Shown here: one piece after another, positions 49,684-58,079 of the stretch
How the letters are laid out: each line of letters starts with the position of its first letter
Position numbering within the stretch: the first letter of the stretch is position 1
Source of the DNA: Microbulbifer donghaiensis
Lineage (GTDB): Bacteria; Pseudomonadota; Gammaproteobacteria; Pseudomonadales; Cellvibrionaceae
Length of the DNA: 64,000 nt
Reading direction: 5' to 3'
Assembly: GCF_900129095.1 (NCBI RefSeq)
Contig: NZ_FQVA01000001.1
Coordinates: 1,811,615-1,875,614, forward strand
The notes under the pieces: generated by a model
Seen by the model: the letters and a program-made list of their open reading frames with translations, nothing else
What the model was told of the DNA's origin: nothing
Databases searched by the model: none
Position numbers and translations under genes: made by a program

Positions 49684-50945
49684 TCCGGCAAATACTGAGC
49701 ACCTCACTGCGCCCCCTCGTCGTTGGCCTGTGCCTGTACGCGGCACCGACCCTCGCCAACAGTCCCGCCGAGCTGAGCGAATTCGAACAGATTGCTCTGG
49801 ATATGGAACTGTCGGCGCAGGAAATGGAGGCCATTCAGCGCGCCATGGAATTCGGCCGCGAAATTTCCCGCAGGGCGGAGAAAATCAACGGCCTGCCCTA
49901 CAGACGCGACGCCCACGCCAAGGCCACCGGCTGCCTGCGCGCAACCTTTTCGGTGAACGGCGATATCCCGGCGCATTTCCAGCACAGTGTCTTTGCCGAG
50001 CCGGGGCGGGAATACCAGTCCTGGATCCGCTTTTCCAACGGCGACATGACCGTACAGCCGGACAAGAAGGGCGACGCGCGGGGCATGGCCATCAAGCTGG
50101 TCGGCATCGACGGCCAGAAGATTGCGCCGGAGTTCGAGGGCCCCAAGACCCAGGACTTCATCATGACCAATACCCCGGCCTTCTTTAATCGGAATATTTT
50201 CGATTACGTCGACAACATGAGTCACCTGGCGAAACTGGAGCGCACCAGCTGGTTCGTCAGCCTGTGGCCGCCGCGCTTTCACCCCAAGCTGTTCTATCGC
50301 GCCGTACAGACGGTGTCGTCCGAAATCGACACGCCGCTGCAGCCACAGTATTTCTCGATGCTGCCCTACCAGCTCGGCGATTCCCCATTGAAGTTCTCCG
50401 CCCGCCCCTGCCCGGGCATGACCCATGAAATCGATGTCGACAGAAACGATGCGGACTACCTGACCGAAGCCATGACCCAGCAGCTCGCGACGGGCGGGGC
50501 CTGCTTTGACTTTATGCTGCAGGAAAAGGCGGCCGGGGCCGATATGCCGATCGACGACGCCTCGGTGATCTGGTCGGAGGAGGATTCGCCGTTTGTGCCG
50601 GTGGCGCGCATCAATATCCCGCCGCAGTCCTTTGCCAGTGAGGCACAGCAGCAGTTCTGCGAGAACCTGTCGATGAATCCGTGGCACGGCGTCGACGACT
50701 GGCGCCCGCTGGGCAGCCTGAACAAGGCGCGCCGACTGGTTTATCACGCGGTGTCGGAGTTCCGCCACCAGGAGAACGAGGCCCAGGTTTTCGAGCCGGA
50801 CAGCTGGTGCCTCGAGGGCGGCGAGGAGTGCGACCTGTCTGCGGTATTCCACAGCACCAAACCGACCTGGCCACTGCCGCGCTGCTTCGACCCCCAGTAT
50901 CAACCGGTCGACGGCTCCGCACCGCCGCCGCGCTGCTGGTATTAG
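49680..50945 (+). CDS. Exported catalase-related haem protein
   Basis: The 421-residue protein has a signal peptide (RQILSTSLRPLVVGLCLYAAPTLA) and a shortened catalase fold. 'YRRDAHAKATGCLRATFSVN' carries the catalase distal His (His79), 'RFSNGDMTVQPDKKGDARGM' matches the second conserved loop and 'DFIMTNTPAFFNRN' the Asn-containing loop. The C-terminal part lacks the standard catalase haem-Tyr motif in recognisable form; 'PQYFSMLPYQLG' may supply the proximal Tyr, as in allene oxide synthase-like relatives. Known catalase-related proteins act on fatty acid hydroperoxides. It shares an ATGA overlap with the di-haem gene. Fatty acid hydroperoxide turnover is an inference. Confidence 0.85.
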   Translation: MIRQILSTSLRPLVVGLCLYAAPTLANSPAELSEFEQIALDMELSAQEMEAIQRAMEFGREISRRAEKINGLPYRRDAHAKATGCLRATFSVNGDIPAHFQHSVFAEPGREYQSWIRFSNGDMTVQPDKKGDARGMAIKLVGIDGQKIAPEFEGPKTQDFIMTNTPAFFNRNIFDYVDNMSHLAKLERTSWFVSLWPPRFHPKLFYRAVQTVSSEIDTPLQPQYFSMLPYQLGDSPLKFSARPCPGMTHEIDVDRNDADYLTEAMTQQLATGGACFDFMLQEKAAGADMPIDDASVIWSEEDSPFVPVARINIPPQSFASEAQQQFCENLSMNPWHGVDDWRPLGSLNKARRLVYHAVSEFRHQENEAQVFEPDSWCLEGGEECDLSAVFHSTKPTWPLPRCFDPQYQPVDGSAPPPRCWY

Positions 50946-50956
50946 GCGACTCTGAG

Positions 50957-51110
50957 CGTAGGAACAGGCGGTGGCCGCGATCACGGCTCGCCGGCTGGCA
51001 CTGTCAGGTCCTGCTGCCGGTGGCCGTCCGGCAAATAGTTACCGATAAGGTTTTTTGCCGGATGGCCACCGGCAGCAGGGCCGATCGGAGCCACTGATTC
51101 GATGGAAGTC
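50957..51110. repeat. Palindromic repeat element A (decayed copy)
   Basis: Core inverted repeat: 26-bp arms at 51010-51035 and 51054-51079 (CCTGCTGCCGGTGGCC...) match at 25 positions around an 18-base spacer containing a T-run. Weaker outer arms begin near GTAGGAACAGGCGG. It shares the CCTGCTGCCGGT core and the GCCGATCGxAGCCAC tail with element B at 51783-52015. Confidence 0.75.
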
Positions 51111-51132
51111 TGATCGCGTCCGCCGATTGCTG

Positions 51133-51741
51133 CTACACGGAAAAGAACTGCTGTATCCCCAGCAGCACGTTGGTGGTCGCCACCGAGGCCAGGATCAGCC
51201 CCATCACCCGGCTGACGATGCTGGCACCGGCATTGCCGATCCAGCGGTATATCCAGTTGGCCGTGAGCAGGATCAGCAGCACTATACCCAGCACCGCCAG
51301 CATGGCCGTGGCGGTGCGCGCCTGGTGGATCGGGTCGAAACGGTAGTTGTCGGTCAGCACCACCGCCGCCAGCATCGCGCCCGGCGAGGCAATCGACGGC
51401 ACCGCCAGCGGGAATATCGCCGTCTCGTGGCCCTCCTTGACGATCTCCACTTCCTGCTCCGGCTTGCCCTCACCGAAGATCATCGTCAACGCAAACAGAA
51501 ACAGCACCACGCCGCCGGCCACCTGGAAGGCCGACAGCGGCACGCCGATGGTCTCCAGCAGGTACTGGCCGGCCAACAGGAAGAACATCAGGATGCCGGT
51601 GGCGACTATGACCGCCAGTATGGCGATCTTGCGTTTCTGCCACTCGGCGTGGCGGGCGGTGACGGCGATAAATACCGGCAGGGTGCCGACCGGGTCGATG
51701 ACGGCAAAGAAAAAGACAAAGCTGCTGATCCAATCGTTCAA
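51133..51741 (-). CDS. marC: MarC-family integral membrane protein
   Basis: The 202-residue protein has six predicted membrane helices and MarC-family motifs 'FFAVIDPVGTLPVFIAVTAR', 'PSIASPGAMLAAVVL' and 'SRVMGLILASVATTNVLLGI'. MarC proteins (formerly UPF0056) have no established transport substrate, despite the name from the mar locus. The start is TTG at 51741 with GGAG six bases upstream; there is no earlier ATG in frame. It stands alone, with related palindromic elements on both sides, a sign of insertion or duplication at this spot. Confidence 0.9.
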   Translation of the reverse strand: MNDWISSFVFFFAVIDPVGTLPVFIAVTARHAEWQKRKIAILAVIVATGILMFFLLAGQYLLETIGVPLSAFQVAGGVVLFLFALTMIFGEGKPEQEVEIVKEGHETAIFPLAVPSIASPGAMLAAVVLTDNYRFDPIHQARTATAMLAVLGIVLLILLTANWIYRWIGNAGASIVSRVMGLILASVATTNVLLGIQQFFSV

Positions 51742-51782
51742 GGGATGCTCCGGCGCGCCGTGCTACTATCCGGTTACTCTCA

Positions 51783-52015
51783 CTGTAGGAGCGGCGAGGC
51801 GGCCATCCGCCAGTGGCCGCGATCGAAGGCTGCCGGCTAGCACTGAGTCAGGCCCTGCTGCCGGTAGCCGCCCGGGAAAAGCGCCGGCGGCTCGAAAACA
51901 GAACCGATCAGGTTTTTTCCCGGGCGGCTACCGGCAGCAGGGCCGATCGAAGCCACCGGCTCCATGGAAGCCCGCTTGTGGCCAACGGCGGATGGCCGCC
52001 CCGCCGCTCCTACAG
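51783..52015. repeat. Nested palindromic repeat element B
   Basis: Outer arms TGTAGGAGCGGCGAGGCGGC... (51783-51811) pair with 51987-52015 at 28 of 29 positions. Inner arms (51853-51880 and 51915-51942) are a perfect 28-bp inverted repeat around 34 bases. The outer TGTAGGAGC start recalls REP sequences. It fills most of the 315-bp gap between marC and aceK. It is related to element A on the other side of marC. Confidence 0.85.
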
Positions 52016-52056
52016 TCGTTCGGCTGAACTTGTTTTCCAGAACCAAAGTCTAGTGC

Positions 52057-53808
52057 ATGACCAATCACTCACCGACAGCGCGCCGTATCGCCAAGACCAT
52101 CCTCAATGGCTTCGATGCCTATTTCGCCGACTACCAGAACATCACCCTCGGTGCCAAGGCGCGCTTCGAGACCGCGTCCTGGCAGGCGGTACACCTGGCC
52201 AACAAGGAACGCATCGACATCTACAAGACCAAGGTCAACCAGGTGCTGAAGCTGGTGCACTCGGTCACCAGCAAGGACACCAGCATGCTGGACTTGTGGC
52301 GCGAGGCGCGCGCCACTTACGCACAGCTGGTCGCCAACCACAGCAACTACGAGATTGCCGAGACCTTCTTCAACTCGGTGTTCTGCAGCCAGTTCCAGCA
52401 CGCCAACATTCACGACAGCAACCTGTTCGTGAAACCCTCGCGCACGCCGGACGACAAACCGCTGCGGGACTACAGCATCTACATCAGCTACAGCGCCCGC
52501 GACGGCCTCGAGTACATGATCGAGGACATACTCAACGACTACGGCTTTTCGGTGCCCTGGGAAAACCAGCAGCGGGATATCGAAAACATCTGCGCGGCCC
52601 TGCGCGCCGCCCCGCTGGCCGGGCTGGAAAACGAAAAGAACCTGCGCGTGGACATGCTGGAATCGGTGTTCTACCGCAACAAGGCCGCCTACCTGGTCGG
52701 GCGCATGATGTTCGGCGGCGAAGTGATCCCGCTGATCCTGCCGTGCCTGAACAACGGCCGCGGCGGCATCTTCGTCGACACGGTGCTCTACAGTAACGAC
52801 TCCGCCAGTATCATTTTCAGTTTCACCCGCTCCTACTTCATGGTGGACGCGCCGATCCCGTCGCGCTTCGTGCGTTTCCTGTCCACCATCATGCCGCTGA
52901 AAGAACGATCGGAACTGTACAATTCCATCGGCTTCCACAAGCACGGCAAGACCGAGTTCTACCGGCACGTCCTCGCCCATATGAAGGTGAGCAACGACAA
53001 GTTCATTATCGCGCCCGGCATCAAGGGCATGGTCATGAGTGTATTTACGCTGCCGTCCTACCCGGTAGTGTTCAAGGTCATCAAGGACAGGTTCGACCGC
53101 CCCAAGACGGTCACCGAGGAAATCGTCCGCGAGAAGTACAAGTTCGTTTCGCGTTCCGACCGGGTCGGGCGTATGGCGGATACGCAGGAGTACACCAACT
53201 TCATTTTTTACCGCAACCGTTTCAGCGACGAGCTGCTGCAGGAGCTGCAGGAGCTGGCGCCGTCCAAGCTGCATATTGATGACAAGTGGGTGATCATCAA
53301 GCACCTGTATGTCGAACGCCGCATGGAGCCGCTGAATCTCTACCTGCAGAACGCCAGCGAAGAGGAAGTGCGCGAGGCGATGGAGGAATACGGCAATGCC
53401 ATCAAGCAGCTGGCCGCGGCCAATATCTTCCCCGGCGACATGCTGCTGAAGAACTTTGGCGTGACCCGCCATGGCCGCGTGGTTTTCTATGACTACGATG
53501 AATTGTGCCCGCTGACCGACTGCAACTTCCGCGCAATCCCTACTGCGCAGACCGAAGAGCAGGAACTGTCGGACAAACCCTGGTACACGGTGGATGAAGC
53601 GGACGTGTTCCCGGAGGAGTTCCGCCTGTTTTTCTCCGGCAATCCGACTGCGCGCCAGGCCTTCGAGGACCAGCACAGCGATCTCTACGACTACCGCTAC
53701 TGGCAACACCTGCAGGAGCGCATTCGCGCCGGCCACGTGGAGAGTGCCTTCCCCTACCGGCGCAAGTGGCGCTTCAAGCGTCGCCCCTCTGGCGCGTCAA
53801 AGCACTGA
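52057..53808 (+). CDS. aceK: Isocitrate dehydrogenase kinase/phosphatase AceK
   Basis: The 583-residue cytosolic enzyme adds or removes phosphate on isocitrate dehydrogenase, directing carbon to the glyoxylate shunt on acetate or fatty acids. Family landmarks are 'YFADYQNITLGAKARFE', 'DYSIYISYSARDGLEYMIED', the ATP-binding 'APGIKGMVMSVFTLPSYPVV', 'HLYVERRMEPLNLYLQ' and the catalytic 'NIFPGDMLLKNFGVTRHGRVVFYDYDE'-type region. Length equals E. coli AceK (~578). No aceB or aceA is near, unlike the E. coli operon. The start ATG at 52057 has no strong ribosome-binding site. Confidence 0.97.
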   Translation: MTNHSPTARRIAKTILNGFDAYFADYQNITLGAKARFETASWQAVHLANKERIDIYKTKVNQVLKLVHSVTSKDTSMLDLWREARATYAQLVANHSNYEIAETFFNSVFCSQFQHANIHDSNLFVKPSRTPDDKPLRDYSIYISYSARDGLEYMIEDILNDYGFSVPWENQQRDIENICAALRAAPLAGLENEKNLRVDMLESVFYRNKAAYLVGRMMFGGEVIPLILPCLNNGRGGIFVDTVLYSNDSASIIFSFTRSYFMVDAPIPSRFVRFLSTIMPLKERSELYNSIGFHKHGKTEFYRHVLAHMKVSNDKFIIAPGIKGMVMSVFTLPSYPVVFKVIKDRFDRPKTVTEEIVREKYKFVSRSDRVGRMADTQEYTNFIFYRNRFSDELLQELQELAPSKLHIDDKWVIIKHLYVERRMEPLNLYLQNASEEEVREAMEEYGNAIKQLAAANIFPGDMLLKNFGVTRHGRVVFYDYDELCPLTDCNFRAIPTAQTEEQELSDKPWYTVDEADVFPEEFRLFFSGNPTARQAFEDQHSDLYDYRYWQHLQERIRAGHVESAFPYRRKWRFKRRPSGASKH

Positions 53809-53856
53809 TTAGCGGCTATAGTGGATAGAGGGGTCCGTTAGCGCGAGGTGTGGATA

Positions 53857-54354
53857 GTGCGTTTTATTGGCTTGGCGGCGAGCATCGGCGCGCTGGCGCT
53901 GGCCGTCACCAGTGGCTGCGGCTACCTGCCGAGTGAGATGTCCGGTGCGAGAAAGGACAAGTCCGGAGCCCATGCGCGGATCAAGGCCAAGCAGCACACT
54001 GTCAGCTGTAAGACGCCGGCGCGGGGGTTCCGCCGGATAAAGTTTGACGACCTCTACACATTCACCGACAACTCCGCAGAGCCGTTTCGCGAGGCGGACA
54101 ATACGCCCGCGCAATACGATGTCGACGCCTATGTCTGGGGCTTCGACAACTGCATGAAAAGGGGTACCTGTACCGGCGGTGATCACTACTGGCTGATCGG
54201 TCGCGGGCCCGGCAATGACTTCAGCACCTGGGTTGTCACACCACAGTTCCCCCGCATTACCATCCAGTCGACATGCCAGCAGCAACTCAGGGTCGGCAAC
54301 CGCTATCGCTTTTCCTTCAGCCGCGGCAAACTGGTCGGCATGAGCCGCCGCTAG
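53857..54354 (+). CDS. Small exported (lipo)protein of unknown function
   Basis: The ~165-residue protein has a signal peptide ending at a Cys ('AVTSGCGYLPSE'), compatible with a lipoprotein. The mature part is basic and has four further Cys ('HTVSCKTP', 'DNCMKRGTCTGG', 'STCQQQL') that could form two disulfides, and a 'YDVDAYVWGFDNCMKRGTC' segment. I do not recognise a family. I chose GTG at 53857 because GAGG is eight bases before it; a GTG at 53848 is possible. It is single, between aceK and the convergent ppk1. Confidence 0.7.
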   Translation: MRFIGLAASIGALALAVTSGCGYLPSEMSGARKDKSGAHARIKAKQHTVSCKTPARGFRRIKFDDLYTFTDNSAEPFREADNTPAQYDVDAYVWGFDNCMKRGTCTGGDHYWLIGRGPGNDFSTWVVTPQFPRITIQSTCQQQLRVGNRYRFSFSRGKLVGMSRR

Positions 54355-54376
54355 CCAGTCGACGACGCAGGTTTTC

Positions 54377-56431
54377 CTACACCTTGCCGGTGCCCTGCCG
54401 TTTCAGATAGCGATAGATCGCGTCCTGGGAACGACAGCCCTTCTCGGTATTTTGCGCGATGCGAGTATTGCTCTGCTCGGCATCCAGCAGCCACGCCTTC
54501 TCGTTGTCACTCCACTGCAGTTCCATGATTTCCTTCACCATCCGCTGGTGTCCAGCGTCGGTGATCGGGAAAGTGACTTCGACCCGGTGGTCCAGATTGC
54601 GTGTCATCAGGTCTGCCGAGGACATCCATACCCGCTCGTCGCCGCCGTTGTGGAAGATATAGACACGGGCGTGCTCGAGGTATTTGTCCACCAGGCTGAT
54701 CACGCGAATATTGTCCGACAGCCCGGCAGTCTCGCAGACCAGTGAACACATGCTGCGGACGATGATGCGTATTTTTACTCCCGCGGCACTGGCCCGGTAC
54801 AGCCGCTCCACGACCTCACTGTCCACCAGGTTGTTGCATTTGAAAAACAGCTCGGCTTCTGCGCCCGCTTCAGCGGCTGCGATCTCGCGATCGATGGCGT
54901 GCAGCAGCGCCGGGCGATTGGTGTAGGGAGAAACGGCAATATGCTGGTAGTCAGGCCGCAGGTGCGTGAACTGGATGAACTCGAACACGTTGTACACATC
55001 CTGGCCCAGCGCCTGATCACTGGTCAGCAGGCTGAAATCGCAATAGACACGCGCGGTGCTCTCATTAAAGTTTCCGGTACCCAGATGGCTGTAGAAGCGG
55101 TCTTCGCCGTCCTCCTTGCGCACGATCGAAATCAGTTTGCAGTGCACTTTCAGCCCGGGAACGCCATAGATAACGTTGACCCCCGCATCGCGCAGCTCGT
55201 TGGACCAGTGGATATTGGCCAGCTCGTCGAAGCGCGCCTGCAGTTCCACGACCGCAATCACCTTCTTGTTGTTGCGCACTGCATTCACCAGCGCGGCGAC
55301 GACTCGGGAATTTTTCGCCACGCGGTAGAGATTGATGCGGATCTCCTTCACCTGCGGATCCAGCGCCGCCGATATCAAGAAATTCGTGATCGCGCGGAAG
55401 TCGTGATAAGGGTAGTAATACAGCTGATCGCGGCTGCTGAGCAGATTGAAGACACTCTCGTTGTCCGGCAGCGTCGGCAGCGGACTCAGGGGCTTGTAAC
55501 GATGCCGCGCCGAATCGGCGGGAAAGCCCATAAAGTCCTTGGAGTTATGGTAGCGGCCACCCGGGGTAAAGCTGTCATAGCGCCCCATCTTCAGTTTTTT
55601 CTTCACCAGACTCAGCAGTACCTCCGGCATCTGCGCATCGTAAGCCATGCGCACCGGCTCTGCCTGCTTGCGTTTCTTCAGCGACTTGGCGACGCGATCG
55701 ACAATATTCTGCGTGATCTGTTCGCCCAGCTCCAGTTCCGCATCGCGACTGATCTTGAACATAAAAGCCTCGGCTTTCGCGATCGGCAACACATAGCGGA
55801 ACACCTCTACCAGACAGGCACGGATAATATTGTCGAGGACGATATACACTTTTTCGTGCTTACCCTGCCGCGGCGGGATCACCACAAAACGCGGCAAAGT
55901 ATCGGTGGGAATTTCCATCGCGGCAAAACGCTCGGAGCCGTCCTCCAGCTGCAGGTAAATCGCGAAGTAAATACTCGCCTCATTCAGCAGCGGCATGGTA
56001 TCGCGATCATCGATAAAAAACGGCTCCAGCTCCGGCAGCACCTCGCGGTGAAAGTAATCCACGACAAAGGCTCGCTGGCGCTCACACAGCTGGGTTTCGT
56101 TAACCAGGTGGATATGTTGCTTGTCCAGATCCGCCAGCACCTTGGTATAGGCGGAAAATGAGCGCCTCTGCAATCGCAACACCTTCTCGTTGATACTGGC
56201 CAGCAACTCGGCGAACTCCTCCTTGCTCTTTGCACCTTTGGCAAAAGTGGCCAGGCGCCGCACATCCGCCACGCGCACCCGGTAAAACTCATCCAGGTTG
56301 TTGGAGAAAATCCCGAGGAAGCGCACCCGTTCGATAATGGGCACACTTTCATCCTCCACTTCCTGAAGCACACGTTCGTTAAATGACAGCCAACTTAGCT
56401 CTTTCGGATAGACGGGCGTATTATTAGACAT
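54377..56431 (-). CDS. ppk1: Polyphosphate kinase 1
   Basis: The ~684-residue enzyme polymerises the terminal phosphate of ATP to polyphosphate. It has the N domain ('KELSWLSFNERVLQEVEDES'), head domain, and two C domains with the catalytic His in 'LKVHCKLISIVRKED' and the second in 'VYIFHNGGDERVWMSSADLM'. 'FYSHLGTGNFNESTARVY' is the family phosphate site. The start at 56431 (MSNNTPVYPKEL) fits relatives; a start 33 bp upstream is possible. A strong Pho box lies at 56524-56541 upstream, so it is probably induced by phosphate starvation through PhoB. ppx is divergent from it. Confidence 0.97.
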   Translation of the reverse strand: MSNNTPVYPKELSWLSFNERVLQEVEDESVPIIERVRFLGIFSNNLDEFYRVRVADVRRLATFAKGAKSKEEFAELLASINEKVLRLQRRSFSAYTKVLADLDKQHIHLVNETQLCERQRAFVVDYFHREVLPELEPFFIDDRDTMPLLNEASIYFAIYLQLEDGSERFAAMEIPTDTLPRFVVIPPRQGKHEKVYIVLDNIIRACLVEVFRYVLPIAKAEAFMFKISRDAELELGEQITQNIVDRVAKSLKKRKQAEPVRMAYDAQMPEVLLSLVKKKLKMGRYDSFTPGGRYHNSKDFMGFPADSARHRYKPLSPLPTLPDNESVFNLLSSRDQLYYYPYHDFRAITNFLISAALDPQVKEIRINLYRVAKNSRVVAALVNAVRNNKKVIAVVELQARFDELANIHWSNELRDAGVNVIYGVPGLKVHCKLISIVRKEDGEDRFYSHLGTGNFNESTARVYCDFSLLTSDQALGQDVYNVFEFIQFTHLRPDYQHIAVSPYTNRPALLHAIDREIAAAEAGAEAELFFKCNNLVDSEVVERLYRASAAGVKIRIIVRSMCSLVCETAGLSDNIRVISLVDKYLEHARVYIFHNGGDERVWMSSADLMTRNLDHRVEVTFPITDAGHQRMVKEIMELQWSDNEKAWLLDAEQSNTRIAQNTEKGCRSQDAIYRYLKRQGTGKV

Positions 56432-56523
56432 GGACAGACTGCTTTTAGTCCCAGGGGTTTGCACGGATCGCCGGGGCGATCGATATAACCGAATTAAATA
56501 GTAGAGCAGTTTGCTACATTAAA

Positions 56524-56541
56524 ATGACAGTTTTTTGACAG
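56524..56541 (-). promoter_or_regulatory. Pho box upstream of ppk1
   Basis: On the minus strand CTGTCAAAAAACTGTCAT fits CTGTCAT-N4-CTGTCAT at 13 of 14 half-site positions. It points toward ppk1, 93 bp upstream of its start, and also sits 10 bp before the ppx GTG, so PhoB binding could affect both genes. Confidence 0.82.
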
Positions 56542-56551
56542 GGAACAAATA

Positions 56552-58018
56552 GTGCCAGACAGTGAACGCTACGCCGCTCTCGACCTGGGCTCCAACAGCT
56601 TCCATCTGCTGCTGGCAGAGTTCCGCGACCAGCGCATGGTGCGACTGCACACCGATCGCGCCATGGTGCGCCTGGCGGAGGGGCTGGACGCGGAGCGCAA
56701 CCTCGATCCGGCAATTGCCGAGCGGGCGCTGACGTCACTGCACCGCTTTCGGCCGGCCCTTACAGAACTGCCCGCCGACCATATCCGCGTAGTGGGCACC
56801 AATACACTGCGCGCGGCTGCCAATGCGGACGGCTTCCTCGAGGCCGCCGAAGGCATTCTCGGCGCGCCCATCGAGATCATCAGCGGAATCGAAGAGGCGC
56901 GCCTTATCTACAGCGGTGTCATGGCGGCTGCCGACGGGCCGCCGCGATTGCGCTGTGTGGTCGATATCGGCGGCGGTTCCACCGAACTGGTGCGCGGGCG
57001 CGAAATTCCCCACCAGCTGCAGAGCCTGTATATGGGCTGCGTCTCTTTCAGCAAGCGCTTCTTTGCCGATGGCCTGATTACCGAAAATACCGTCAACCAC
57101 TTCAATCGCGCCCGCCGCGCCGCCCGTGCAGAACTGCAGGAGCTGCAGCACCTGGCGCAGCACGCCGAAGTGGTCGGCTGTTCCGGCACCGTCAAGTCGG
57201 TCGCACGGGTGCTGAACGACGGCGAACTGACGGAGATCAGGCGCAAGGATCTGGACCGGCTGGCGGAACAGGTCGCCGGCGCCAAACATGTCGCGGACCT
57301 GAATTTACCCAACCTCGACGAGGAACGGCGCCCGGTATTCGCCGCCGGCCTGGCGATACTGCACGCGATTTTTTGCGAACTGGATATCCAGAGCATGCAG
57401 GTTTCGCCCTATGCCATTCGCGAGGGCATAGTCCACGATCTGGCGGGACGCCTGCACGGTGGCGACCGACGCGCGGACACCGTCGCCTCGCTGATGCACG
57501 ACGGTCGCGTGGACGCGGCGCAGGCGCGGCGCGTGGGCGATTCGGCGTTGGATTTGCTACTGCAATTGCAGCCACTGGCCGGCGTCAAAGATCAACAGCG
57601 CCTGCGCTGGGCGGCGCAACTGCATGAGATCGGCCTTGCGCTCTCCCACAATAATTCCCGCAAGCTCGGCGCCTACATGATCGAGCAGGCGGATCTGGCG
57701 GGTTTTGCGAAAACGGAACAGGAAAATATTGCCCACCTGGTGCGCAATCAGCGTGGCCGCATCAAGCCGCCGCGGGAGCACTACGGCTTCCACCCAAATC
57801 CCGACCGGCTGCTGTGCCTGCGCCTGGCCTGTATTGTGCACCGCGACCGCACCGACCGGGCGCTGAGCGCCCTGCAGTTAACCGCCGAAGAAGACGGCTA
57901 CCAGCTGCGCATTGAGCGGGAGTGGCTGGAGAAAAACCCCGCTATCGAAGAACTGCTGCAGCAGGAGGTGGAGCACTGGCGATCCCATGAGCGCAAACTG
58001 CGCTTTGAGGCGGTTTAA
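56552..58018 (+). CDS. ppx: Exopolyphosphatase / guanosine pentaphosphate phosphohydrolase
   Basis: The 488-residue enzyme removes terminal phosphates from polyphosphate and may hydrolyse pppGpp. Its ASKHA ATPase fold is marked by 'ALDLGSNSFHLLLAEF' (phosphate loop 1), 'RVVGTNTLRAAANADGFLE', 'EARLIYSGVMAA' and 'VVDIGGGSTELVRG' (phosphate loop 2). A C-terminal HD-like helical domain follows ('LHEIGLALSHNNSRKLGAYM', 'HLVRNQRGRIKPPREH'). Length is within the long Ppx/GppA group. It starts with GTG at 56552 after CAGGGAACAAATA and is divergent from ppk1. Confidence 0.95.
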   Translation: MPDSERYAALDLGSNSFHLLLAEFRDQRMVRLHTDRAMVRLAEGLDAERNLDPAIAERALTSLHRFRPALTELPADHIRVVGTNTLRAAANADGFLEAAEGILGAPIEIISGIEEARLIYSGVMAAADGPPRLRCVVDIGGGSTELVRGREIPHQLQSLYMGCVSFSKRFFADGLITENTVNHFNRARRAARAELQELQHLAQHAEVVGCSGTVKSVARVLNDGELTEIRRKDLDRLAEQVAGAKHVADLNLPNLDEERRPVFAAGLAILHAIFCELDIQSMQVSPYAIREGIVHDLAGRLHGGDRRADTVASLMHDGRVDAAQARRVGDSALDLLLQLQPLAGVKDQQRLRWAAQLHEIGLALSHNNSRKLGAYMIEQADLAGFAKTEQENIAHLVRNQRGRIKPPREHYGFHPNPDRLLCLRLACIVHRDRTDRALSALQLTAEEDGYQLRIEREWLEKNPAIEELLQQEVEHWRSHERKLRFEAV

Positions 58019-58079
58019 ACTCCGCGGTGACACGACCAGCGCCAATATTCGTCCCCCATCGGCCCTACAATAGCTATTT

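Noticed and set aside
52069..53736. Long minus-strand frame opposite aceK.
   Set aside because: Shadow frame; aceK is unmistakable on the plus strand.
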